Below the pieces are notes generated by a model. The model searched no databases. It had not been told where the DNA came from and worked only from the letters and a program-made list of their open reading frames with translations. The translations under genes were made by a program, and so were the position numbers. From positions 620,001-684,000 of the forward strand of contig JAVHNS010000001.1 in the NCBI GenBank assembly GCA_036872755.1: a stretch of 64,000 bases of DNA, in the 5' to 3' direction. Positions within the stretch are counted from its first letter, which is position 1, and each line of letters begins with the position of its first letter. Shown in pieces: positions 47,762 to 59,893 of the stretch. The DNA is from Orbilia blumenaviensis. Its lineage: Eukaryota > Ascomycota > Orbiliomycetes > Orbiliales > Orbiliaceae.

Positions 47762-50456
47762 GGACCTTTTGCGAGTATCACCTTCGCAAAACACTTGAAG
47801 TTCTAGCCTACTTATATATATCCTCCAGAAATAGTCGTTTTCGGATAATAGTTTATATGAAATATTCCGATATCCGCTCAGGGTTTGCTATTCCCGCCTC
47901 GGGCTAGCTATCGTCTAGTCTCAGCCTACGCAAAACGCGATTGGGTGGAAAGGCTTAGGCAAAATGCACCGTCGATAAACTGAGGATTTACCAGTGGATA
48001 ACGCTGTTAGCCCACGAGGCACTGTTACGTCGGTGGGAAAAAGAAAGAGTTAGACGCTGAGGAAAACGGAGCCAAAAAGCCATGCCAGGGGCACGGCAAA
48101 ATCGGACTACCATAGCAAGAATAGTACGCTTTTAAGCATGGCGAAGAAGTAAATGGTGGATATGAATGTGAAGCCAGAAATTAAAACATACAGCTCGCAT
48201 AATCAAGATACGTCGTCAGCTGAATTGGAAAAAGGAATTTCAACATCTAGCCAAGCACGAAAACGGGCAACCGAAGAAAAAAAAAAGCGTGGACCTATAA
48301 AAATAACGAACCGTTGATAATGGACGTTTCTTGTTAAACTGGCTGGCTGGTCTGCTTCCTGCCGCCAGTGCAGTGAAGTAGTGAACTCGTGAATACCACC
48401 CCGATAACGTTAACTGCACCAGCTTCAAGCTTGCTTCTTCCCCTTCCCCAACCGTTAACCACAAGACAATTGCAAATTACTGAAGTAAATAGCGATTCCT
48501 AAACCTTATGAATCCGGGCCACCAATGGTGGTAATAAAGCTACAATAGCTTCATCGATTCGTCAGAAGTCGGATTTCAAAATTCTGTGTTCAAGTTGATG
48601 CTGCATTCGATTGGGCCAAGGCTGCACCTGCTATCACCATCGGATCGAATGCACAACCCGCAATCCAACCCGATTTGACGACACTGCCGTTCGATGTTCG
48701 AATCAAACCTCTGCACGTCACCTCCAAGGGAAAAAATTTTTTTCTCATCCTACCTAGTCTTGTTGAAACCTTTATCTAGAAGTAGAAAAGTATGCAGGAC
48801 GCAAATGCAAGGAGAATATGCTGCATTAGCCGTATCCACCACCCAAAGTACTAACGGCGAGCAACCATAGTTCGGTTCGGTGTAATTGATCCGCCCAAAA
48901 CCTGACTGACCAAAAAGAGAGAGACTGGAAGCGAAAGAACGAAAACGCAAGTGGAAGTGAAGTTGAAAAAAATAAAATAAAATAAAATAAAATAAAGCGA
49001 GAAAAGGGCCGAAAAGAAAGCCAGTAACTAAAATGCCACCTACCTGGCGCATAGTAACAGAAGAAAGCTCCCACGGTGCATCCAAAACCGTCAAATACCC
49101 TCCGCATGTGACCGTTGGACTCCGAGGAAAATCTTGGTTCTTATGCGCAGCAGGAACGCCTCTTCCGTTGTTTAACTCGTCTCTAGGTCCACACTTTCCA
49201 GGGGGTGGATAACACCATGAGGAAGCCTATCCAGCTAGTCCGTCTGATAATCAAGCGCCGCAGCTCCCCCAGATTCTAGATCTCTAGGCTATCGTTGGCA
49301 CACATAATGCTATAGCGGCACTAACGCACACCTGCAGAGACGGGAAAATCTCGTAATACACTGCAGACGGGATGAGCTTTCTAACCAAAATGTTACGCGA
49401 GATTTAGGGTCGTCTACCCTTTCTTTGGTGTGCATTGTATTTCGTAGCACCATCTGTCCTGTTCCTTACAGGTTCGGGTGGGTGTCTTTGCATACTTCCA
49501 AACCTGCAAGAGAAGCCGGATGCTAGGTCTTGGTAAACTCCGTCGATTCTTGGAAATATGTTTTGTTACACCTCACTCACTATCAGGCACCGGAAAAGCT
49601 CGCCATTGACACATTAAACCATATCACAGAAAGCAGAGAATAAGTAATTCAGGTACATATAACTCGCGGGCTAGAACCTTATGGGGTGATACGATTGTCA
49701 TGACGCATACAGCGGGTCCTCGAAATACGAAGTTGAAACAGCCGCTTCTTGGATATCACTATCAAGTGGTGATTTTCTAGTGCCAGTTGAAAAATTAAAG
49801 TATATCGTATATATGAGAAAAAGGAATCACCCATTTAAATACCTACGTATGCGAACTATATGCCCATGCCCTCTCACTTTTCTAAAAAGATGCCCCAAAA
49901 AATGCTAATCAAAATAAGAATCGAATGAGAACCAAGTCCGAATAGTAGAGCAATCATATCACACGACACAGGCAATATCAGCACACACATACAGTTGGCA
50001 CGATTTTTTACAGCTCCCCCAAAAAAAAATCTCCATAAACAGTAAAGCCTGCAGATAGAAAGCAAAACGGGGGCCTGGCCAGCCGTAATATGGTGGATGC
50101 AGGGCGAAGATCAAATGCAAAGCCGCATGCCGAATCGAAGACACGTACGTATTTCAAGAACATGCATGCTATTAAATAAAATGCTGAAGTTTTCAAAATC
50201 GGCTCAGAGGCAAATATACAAGGAGAAAATGTATAAACAGACACGAGTGAAAATGACCAAAACCACGAAGCCATAATGGCAATGCTCAAAAAAGCAACAT
50301 CATCTAACGTAGAGGTCGTAAAGAAATAGTAATAGATAGAAATAGAAATATAATAAATGGAGCCCACTTTCCAACGCGTAGGAAGTATATATCCGGGTAT
50401 ACCCAAGAAAGACCAAAGAGGCAAATACCTGTAGCTTGTTAAACAATCGAGTGCAC
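47762..50456. other. Intergenic between CFEM and RhoGAP genes
   Basis: No gene supported in about 2.7 kb. It contains an (AAAAT)n microsatellite (48966-48996). The right end should hold the 3' end of the RhoGAP gene. Confidence 0.55.
48966..48996. repeat. (AAAAT)n microsatellite
   Basis: Five AAAAT units in a row after an A run. Confidence 0.9.
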
Positions 50457-53400
50457 TCATACGTCGTACATGCTGTTCTCGTCGAATGGATTCGCTGTTC
50501 CAGAATGTTAGCTTCGCGGCCCAAATGATCATACCGAAGAGATGGGGATTACTTACGACTTTCTTCATTGTTAGTTCCCTTGCCTTTCAGCCCTGAAAAC
50601 TTGCTACTGCTGAACAACCCCAACATGGTACTTTGCCGTCGACTCTTTTTATCGTTATTATTCAGCGACATGCTCCCACCAATCGCACCACCGCTCGAGA
50701 AAAAGGTAGAAGTAGGCGTCTGGGGCACCATACCAGCTGCATTACTATTACTATTGCCATTGCCATTCCCATTACCGCTTGGGATCCTATCATCCTTGTC
50801 CAGATTGAAGTTCATCCTACGTGGTGTAGATGGAAGTCCCGGACCTGGAGCTGCCGTCACAGGGGCGGCAAGAAGGTTTTGTTGGCTGGTAGTAGGAGCG
50901 GTTTGTGACGAAGGTGCGTGAGTGTATGCTGGCGGGGCGTACTGTGGAGCTTGGCTCGAGTACTGCTGTGTCCAAGGCGCCGGATACGATTGTGCGAGTG
51001 TCTTTTCTTGAGGCTGTGATTCGCCGTAATCTCTCGCGTCATGAGTACGTTCGCCGTAGCCTTCCTCACCCGGTCTGAGGAATATCGATGAGTATTCCAT
51101 GATGAATAGTGAGAAGACGCCAGCAGGAATATTCAGTGTAGGCGAGAATACAATGCCGACATTCCTAACCGTCATCTTGTTTTCGGCTGCATTATCGACA
51201 ATTCGGATAAGGTGTTGAGCCAGAACTTTGAGGAGTGTATAATTCTCGATTGGTAGCATGTGGACGAGCTCGTTGAGGCGCGGTACTCGGTTCGATTTGT
51301 CGTCATCCTCTAAGGCTGCGACGAACTCTCCATGTAGATCTCTGGTAAGAAGGTTGTGAGGCAGCTCTCGCAAGTAGAGCTTGAGTAATCCAGCAATAGC
51401 ATGAGGGTCATGATATTCTTCTTCGTCAGCCAGCAGATTGACATCTGCATTGGTGTTGAACCTGTCCCTCAACTGCCTGATAGCTGTGTTGGATCCACTT
51501 AACCTAAAGATACCTTCTTCCTGCCACGCGCCACGGGCATCCAGGTATTCGATACACCGGTAGACGACTGATGGAATCTCCAGATCGACGCCTGGCAGTT
51601 TACTAACCTCGACAGCATCACCGAGAGATGCGCCAAAGACACTTCTTGATGGCGGGATCTTGGCCGGTGCATTGGCAGCTGGCGTCGCTGGCGGGGCACC
51701 GTCTAGAGTGGCGTGGTATTCACCTGAGGCCTTGTGGTGCATAAAACCAAAGAGTCCTCCCTTCTTCTTTCCATGTTTGCCCCGTTCTACGGCATCCGCT
51801 GCGACATTTGCCATAAACTTGCCTCCTAAGGCCGACGCAATCCCCGTAATAACGTTTTTCTCGCCACTATGGTCTGACATTTTCGATACTGTAGATACTG
51901 TCGAAAGAGGAGATGGGTTATCTCTCCTTCTATCGATCGCAGGTGGACCATGGATCGGTGCCTGGCCTTGTACCATATTTTCATAGGAGACGGCTCTTAG
52001 GTTGTCCCCCGGTTGGGGTTGCCCTTCTTCGGCTAGGCTGGCTTTCCGTTTTTCACTAGTGACTGAAGCGGTATCGTCGTTCCTTCGTCTTTCGCTGGTT
52101 ATTGACGCATTGTCGTCTTGCTCATCCGCATAATGAACATATTGCAAAAGGCAGTCTACCCATTCGTCCCTTTCAGCATCATTATCTGCACACAAGACGT
52201 GCCTTATGGAGCTTGACGGATTGTTGCGTTTCGGTTCCAAAATCAAAAAGGCATGACGGTATTGGTTATCGCTGTCCTCGGGATTATCCGAGCGCGGTTG
52301 GTTATTCGATTGTTTACCGATCTGAGCATTCGGTAGACGGATAGAACCCAAATGGGAACCGCCCTTGTGCTCAAAGTATCTCAAAATAGGACCTTCAAGG
52401 ATGAAATAACGAGATTTCCAGCCACCGAAATTCTTCCCTCGTTTTCTGAGCGATCCTTCTTTTGTAATCCTGCGGTCACCACTGGGCTGGTAGGGGATAT
52501 TGGACAAGCTGTCTTTATTACTGTGTAAGCTAGCTGTGTCACTCCCTGTCGTCGACTCGACAACATCCATAGAAAGATACTCGCAAAGCGCCTGACCGGC
52601 CCTCTGGTCCAACGGAATAGTATTTAAAATCGACACAAAGTACTCCTCGATCGCGGCTTTGCGACCCTCGATATTTGCGGGTGAATGATTAGTGAACAAG
52701 GTCATATTAGGCAACTTAGCCGTGAAGTTCTTCGGATTTGCGAACTGCCTCACTTGGGAATCGAGTATTCCCAATGTGTTGACGTCCTTCTCAACACGCC
52801 AAAGCTCATTGCCATTAGTGCGAGAGAATGTTGCCAGGACGAAGACAATCTGGTCCCGTCCTTTTGCGTAATCTCCACGAGCTCTCATCCGCGTCGACAA
52901 GACCTTGGCGTCAATGGTCTGTAATGCAGGAGGCACTATAAGTAGCCTATCGTCACCGCCTTTGGCAATGCCATTCAAAGAACTGGCTTCCTTGGCAAAG
53001 TCGCCGGGCGCCTTCTCCTCTTGCTTGACTTCCCGTGCCAAGGAGGCCATTTGTGGCAAGTTCATGAGCTGTTCATGAATATTGGTAACGGGCTGTTCGG
53101 ACATCTGAGAAAGGAAGGTGGCCTGGCGAGTTGGGGAAAGCAGTCCAGGACTCAAAGGTCCGTTATGATTTCCAGCCAAACTCGAAGCAGCGGACCCTGG
53201 GAACCCAGATCTCGGTGATAGAGGCGGGGATAGTGGACCCCCAAGTCTACCCTCCATTCTTGGCTGTCGCGGAGAAAGCATTGGTGACGCCAAAGGTCGG
53301 TCAATAGGTCTAGGGCTAAGCGGCAGGCCAAGGCCGAGTGCCGGACTCTTCAATGCATTCGATGAGCCTTTGAGGGTAAGTCCACGAGGTGGGGCCGTAA

Positions 53401-55128
53401 GCGTGGTCGACTTGATCGTATCTCCCCCATCAAACGTCATCTTTCTTGGAAGGCCGGGAGAAATTAAGGCCTCCTGCTGCCGAAGCACCTCTCGCGCCTG
53501 ATCCTCGGTGAGGTCTGTAGGTGCAGGTACCTTTGGTTCATCCTGCATCGTATAAATTAGTTCACATATCCAATATCAGGTTTGAACGATGAGAAATGCC
53601 TTACCCTTTGAACTGAGAACCCTTGTGCCGATTGCTGTAGCTGCAGCGGCGCTGGTGCCCTCTTCCTCGATAGACCTGGTGTAGCCATTCCTGGTGTCGG
53701 CATGCCTGGTGTCGGCGCCGACGGCTCGCTATTTTTCGAAGATTTGGAAAGATCTAGATTTGAGGGTCCTTTCCTCTGGCCATTACCTATATTCCCCATG
53801 ATGTGTTGCTCTTCGTCTGGCATGACTTGTTGTGCACCAGATATATGAGCTCCTGCTCCTTGCGGGGACATCGGGTAAGGTGCGATGTGCTCATCGACGG
53901 TGGAAAATGTGTCACTCCGCGTAAGCTCCTTGATCGAGGTTCGGCCGTCTAAAGACGCGGCATCTGTATCATGAGGGTCGCTCGGGGTCGGCGAAGTAAC
54001 TGATCTTGGGTCTGCTCCTGCCGGCAAGGGTGGCACGGCGCTCAATTGCTCCTTTAGTTTCTTCCTGTACCTCTCCTTATCCTTCATCGCCTTTTCTAGG
54101 TCCCGATTGAGGCTTAAAATCATAGACCGTTGCTTATCTACTAGTCTCCATAGCTGCGAATTTTGCGAGGCTGCCTGCGCCTTGTCCTTCAGCAAATGCG
54201 AGATCAATGCTTCTGCGGAGCCTGCAGCTTGAATTAGGGTAGCAATTTCCTCTGGAGTCCGCTCGCCAGTTTGGTTTTGTGTAAAAATATTGCTTATTGC
54301 TGCATCGACCGATGACGAGCGCGGACCTCCCACTCTTGCGCCGGGCGCAGGTAAAGCTCCTTCGGACGCCATTCCCGTTTGTAAGCTTCCACCGCTTCGT
54401 GCAGAAGAGTCTCCCTCTGGAACAGAGCGTAATTTCTTCAAGTGTTGTTGAGGCGTGTTATTACCCCGCTCTGATGGTCGTGATCCAGGCCGAGACGCCG
54501 ACGAACGTAAAGACTCGTTACTTGATGTTGACAAGGGCCGTCGCGGTGAAGACCCAGTGACGGTATACTGCGAAGTCGCGGGCGACTGTTCGTTTAACGA
54601 TCGGTCCGCCGAGGAATATGAAGTTTGAGATCCCTCGGATTCTACGGGGGACGCAAAGCCGTGTAAGGAGTAGTTCTGAGCTTGTTGCTGATGGCGATAC
54701 TGCACCTGCTGATACTGCTGGTGTTCTTGTGGGTGTTGAGGATGTCGTTCCTCGTCCGCGTAGAATTGCGCTGTGGACGGGCGGTCTTCAGGTGTAGTGG
54801 ACCGTTGGTCGAGGCTGTCCCAGCTCAGCTCCTGTTCGAGAAATTGGGCTTTTGTCCGGGGTGAAGCGAGGGCAAGCTCGGTTGCGGCCAATGCACGTCG
54901 TCTGCTTTCCTCAAACGAGATCTCCTCTTTCTCTTTGCGCTGATACTTGATGGGTGCGATTTTACTCCTTAAACCGGGAGACTGTTGTGCGTTCGCGATC
55001 AAATGGTGAAGAATCGCGGGATTGTTCTGGAGGTAGTGATTATTAAGAAGATTATTATTATTACCGCTCCCGTCAGACGAAGACACTTTGTCCACGAACG
55101 GAGCTGACAGGGATTGAAAATGTGACAT
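50457..55128 (-). CDS. BEM3: Bem3-like Rho GTPase-activating protein (PX-PH-RhoGAP)
   Basis: Predicted GAP for Cdc42 in polarised growth, acting at the plasma membrane. Exons 55128..53605, 53542..50557 and 50494..50457 give 1515 residues. The 62-nt intron 1 (GTAAGG-GCAG) is phase 0. Intron 2 (50556..50495) has GTAAGT, branch GCTAAC and acceptor ACAG, and leads to a 38-nt last exon. The N-terminal 700 residues are largely disordered with Gln-rich parts and a coiled coil (LWRLVDKQRSMILSLNRDLE). The PX domain is at about 706-834 (FVLATFSRTNGNELWRVEKD). The PH domain is at about 866-981 (KEGSLRKRGKNFGGWKSRYF; ERDEWVDCL). The RhoGAP domain is at about 1144-1336, with the catalytic Arg at about 1188 in EEGIFRLSGS and with LLKLYLRELP and KMTVRNVGIVFSPTL. 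This order is that of yeast Bem3. The spliced C-terminus reads SPNPFDENSMYDV; without the last intron it would end ESRK. Confidence 0.93.
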
Positions 55129-58100
55129 TTGGTGCAACTACCTGGTGCCCTTGTATGAGAAAGGGCCAGGCAATGGGGGAAAAAAACAGGGAGACCGCCC
55201 AACCAACCGAAATTTCGAAGCAGGAGCGGGCCTTGCCCAACCAACCACAGGCTGCGGGGCTGACCTGACCGTCGGAAAGAATGGGAGCGGGTTCACTAGC
55301 GGGCTGCTGATAGGTGGAGACTTGCCTCTTTCTTCTCCCCTCGTGAGGGTGGGTTCGAAGGGAACAGAAAAATATATATTAAAATGAGATTCTTCACTAG
55401 AGAAACCTGTGAACAGGCAAACGGCTGCTCTGATGGTTCGATAGCCAAAGGGCGAGGGCGAGGTGTTAGTGCGATATTAATGCTGCCGATTAATTACTGC
55501 TAATGTCTGTGGGCTGCTGGCGTGAGGAATAAATGAAAAAAGAAATGAGGGCGATAGTTTAGAGGGCTTTGCAGCCGCCGTCAATTCAATAGCTGGGGCC
55601 TTGATATGGTCTCTTTATTCGGGGTGGGGTTGCCGCCGAGGGGTCCAAGTCCTTTGTCCAGGGCTTGGGTGGCTGGCTTCGATAGTGGTAAACGAACGGG
55701 CGCCCGCCTATTGCAAGGCACCAGATGATCCGGACTATTAGTGGATGGGCCAGTCCTGTCCAGCGGCGAGCTCCTAGGACTTTATCGCACCAGCGCAGCG
55801 CAGAGTACGAGACCAGACAGCAGCGTCGTGGGCTATCTGTCGAGGGCGAGCGTTTATAAAAATTAGAGTCTTAAACACCTTCCAACATTCACACGCTCGA
55901 AACGCGAGCCGTCTCCCCAGTTTTCGGAGCATCTCGTATCATAAATCCAACGTACCTGTCAAAATAAGAAATCCGCCGTGATCTTATAGCGCGGGGATAT
56001 AGTTGAAACAACGTTGATTATGGAGGATCGCCCCTCCTTTGCAATCTACCAGCAAACAGGCCCGCCTATAACAACCTTTATGAGAAGAGCGACGTTATCG
56101 TCAGCATTTCGCATCTACGAAACCTTCGAGAGCTCCAGCGCCGGCTCAAAGACGCTGTTTTAAAACAAATTTTCAAAGGAATCCAACGTCACCAAGTGTT
56201 CATACCTAAACAAAGCTGAAGCAGACCTGGTCAATGCTTGTAACTTATAACGATTACTGCAATCCTTCGGGACCGCGCACAGCCGGAGATGTTGAAATTA
56301 TCGAATATTCTGGAGGTTGTCTGCTGTCAAGTAATCTGGCGGCGTCGAACACTTTGCCTTTCGCTCGTGAAATGGTGGCGCTCAGTTGTAGTATTTTTTC
56401 GCAGGCAGCGCCGATGCGAGAAATTATGCCGAATTATTGGATGGTAGGCCCAAAAGAAGTCAATACGACTACCCCGTCGTCGATTTGGGGGCTGCGATAT
56501 CGTGTCTGAAGAAGGATAAAGGATAGAAGGGAAACCTGGATGGAAGATACTTCACAGAAAATAAAAGGGAAAGGAATAAGCACTCCCAAGATGTTGAAAC
56601 GCAAGTGCCAGGAGCTTGCGTGCAAACCTCACATACACTGGCTTTTCGTCTACCTGGATGGCTTAGTACCAATCAATGACGACGGTTCAAGTCAAAGATC
56701 GTTAATACCAAGCGCTCGTAACCAATTGCCCGGGAAGGGTGTGGGAAACGGCACTACTGGATCTAGACTTAACCTTCAAAAAAAGAGGGTCTCCCGCTAC
56801 TTTGCCCTGCAGCTGCAGGTGCATGCGGTTTCTAAAGAAATATAATGTCATGATACTTCGTCTCCCCTGATTGCAATTGCGCTGAGGAAGGGCGCAGCAG
56901 ATGCAAAGACCCTCGCCCTTCGGTTTCGCCAGCAGGATGCCCCATCCTTCGATGGAGAGACAGAGTCGAGTCACAAGTCAAGTGTCTACCTGACAAACAG
57001 CAGCCAACGTCTGCTCATAGGCCGACAGACCCTCCCAGGGCTTCCGTTAGCTTCAAAGCAAGCAAAGCTCGAAGCAACCAATAGCCTGCGGGAACAGCCC
57101 CTGCCTGCATGGATCCAAAGAAGCGGGATACCCCTGACAGAAAGGGGATACGTTTTTAAGAACGGCTTGAAGATGCAACACATGACCCTCTTTTCTCCGT
57201 TGAATCGAATGGGATCGATCTGAAAGAACCCGTTCTTGTCTTCTGTTCGGCTGAAGAAGTTATGTAAATGATGAAGAGATTTAATCATCATGGTGTTAGA
57301 TGACGGCAGGCCCACTTCCGCCCAATCCCGCCCAATCCCGCCTGTTCCTGTAGATTCGAAATCAATTATAATCAACATCATATCGTCGGCACTGTCCCAT
57401 ATCCAGTCAGTCTGGAATGAAGCCAAATCCATAGCTGTATCCAGATTTCAAATCCCTAGATTCCCACGATTCATGCATTTTTAACGATCTAACCGAGTCT
57501 CTGAAGTAGCCGTTTCACACTCAGACTTACCAAAAATTTCCGTGAGCATCGATGTCTCCCAAAAAGCAATCAGTTGATCTTCGTTCCAGGCGGCGAAACA
57601 TGGTTTGGTGGACATTGGCGGGCGCTTAAAGGGCCACTGGCATCGAGCGGACGAAAGTTAGGGAAGAAGGCACAGGGTGGATTTTGGCCCCACTTTCCTT
57701 TTTCCCACACTGGCAAACGTTGACCTCAAGAAAACCAAAACTCCAACAACACACAAATTTTGGTCTAATACTAGCCCCAGATGATATGACACGATATGGT
57801 GCTGTCAGGCCATAAGAGTATGTCACGGTAAATAATACGAATTTATGCCTGTCGACACGGCGCTTTGTCGGCAGACCTAGATATTATTTCAGTGAAACTT
57901 CAATTACAACAGTTGGGAATTAGCTTGGTATAGCGTATCGTGTAAACGTGCGACATTAGAGTCAACAACAAATTGTTACGAGTATATCTGGTCTTCTTCG
58001 ACTATCAGAACTAGTACTGTTGAATCTATAGGATACCTGTCACTCGCATACACACTAGATGTTAGTAAATCGCACTAACGTTAACGTCTGCGCCTGTAAT

Positions 58101-59893
58101 CTGAACCAACATCGACACCTATGCACATTTGCCCAGCCAGAAGGCTTCTCCACATGGCTGCATCCATCGGCGCTTAATTTTAAAAAACAGCCTGTTCCCC
58201 TCACATTGTCTGGTCATAAACAATTCGATTTATGAGCTTGAAAGCCAACCCACGAAAAAGAAAAAGAAAAGAAAAGAGGGACACTCCCTGCCCTGACCTG
58301 ATTTGCGGGACGTCCCGTCGATATCAAATTTTGTACCATAACACCTCATACACTGTCACCGAGACTGAAAAGTATGAATGAGTGAACGAATGAGGGGCGG
58401 AATTTCCCATTGGACCGAATGCATCCCGAGAAAACCCAGTGCTGTTGTTGATACCAGCGCCGGGTCTGAACTATGGACAGGGATATTCATATGACCTCCA
58501 CCACAAATGCAATCCTGCCTAAATGAGACCAATCAGGAATTTGTCTTTCCGCACAGATGCATCTTAATCGTGAAGTAGACAACACTCATCACTGACGCAT
58601 ATTAACGACATACTTCTAAGTAATAAACCCAATCTCAAAAATACATTAAAGACAACAAAAATAAAAATCATAGTGAGATATTTGGGTAGTTACTAAGACG
58701 TGCTTCAAGAATCCTTACATAAGTGCGCAGAGATAGGCTATAGGGTTTGGTCGGGTGTGATATCTGACACTTGGTGGAGGCTAGCTTGTGAGACTTGTTT
58801 GAGATAAATCTGTATTGCCGCATTGATACTTTATGAATTTGGCAAAATCATGGCCTAGTATCGGGCATTATTGGTCTCGTGGCATTATGCTAAACTTATA
58901 GAACTGCATAGAATTGATGTGTGTGGTAGGTTCATACATTATCTCGTATGCGCAGGAAGTCACTGCAGTACTGTGTAGTCCCGTCCTCAAGAATATGCTG
59001 GTACCTTTCTCAATCAATTGATAGCCGTAGGCAGAACTTCGCCACGGTTCTCATGTTTTATAGAACGCATGTCTCTTTTTGGTGCCACATGCGCAAAGCC
59101 TGCCTTCCGATTGAGGAAGGTCTCGAAATCCCACACAACACTGCACGCAAAGTCATGGCACCAGCTGCGCCACATAACAGTGTGCGGAATGTCGAAGAGT
59201 ATTACCAGTAGCTACAGGCTAATAGAGAAACTGAAAGGTATATCGCTTGCTCCCATTCTGAAAGCTACCTTTTTTATAGGGAAAAGATAATATTACTGTA
59301 CTATGTGACTATAAATACTAGTATCGTATGTCACAGAATGCACACGAATGGATCCGCGATATCTGTCTCATCATATACCGTAGGGGTGAAGGGTGCGCTT
59401 TCTATGCCGTCTATTAAATAGTAACCAGTCTTAAATTAGCTATAGACCCGGTGGCAATATCTTGATAAAGACATATTAAGGGGGGTTTCTACGTCTTTGA
59501 GGCGCAAGAAGGTCTTGAAAAACGCATCCTACGGTATCTTCATGCCTGGACCTCATTTATGCGTTAATACGAATACCGCTACCAACTGTTAACTTTTTAT
59601 GATTGCGTGAAATCCTGGCTGGCGCTAGCTTAGAAATTTCGAAAAGCTATAGTTTTGTGTCGAACCAGACTTGTAACGTTGAAAATATCTAAGAATCAAT
59701 GGGGACTATACAACTCAATAGTGCTGCTATAGACTGACAAAGTCGCATTATTCCTTTCGTAACTTCAGTAGAGTCACAATTGATGAAATCGATTCTATTA
59801 TCCAAGAGAATGAAGAACACCGATAGTGCAAACTGCGTACTTGTCTCATACTGGTGTACCCACACAGTACTCAATTACTATAGTACTATCATA
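55129..59893. other. 4.8-kb gene-poor region
   Basis: No recognised gene. Short open frames exist (56234-56509 and 57290-57484, both +) without a signature. A CGCCCAATCC element is repeated two to three times at about 57318-57341. The first kilobase should hold the RhoGAP promoter and leader. Confidence 0.5.

Noticed and set aside
48640..48710. Possible tRNA B box (GTTCGAATC)
   Set aside because: The preceding 70 bases do not form an acceptor stem, A box or anticodon arm.
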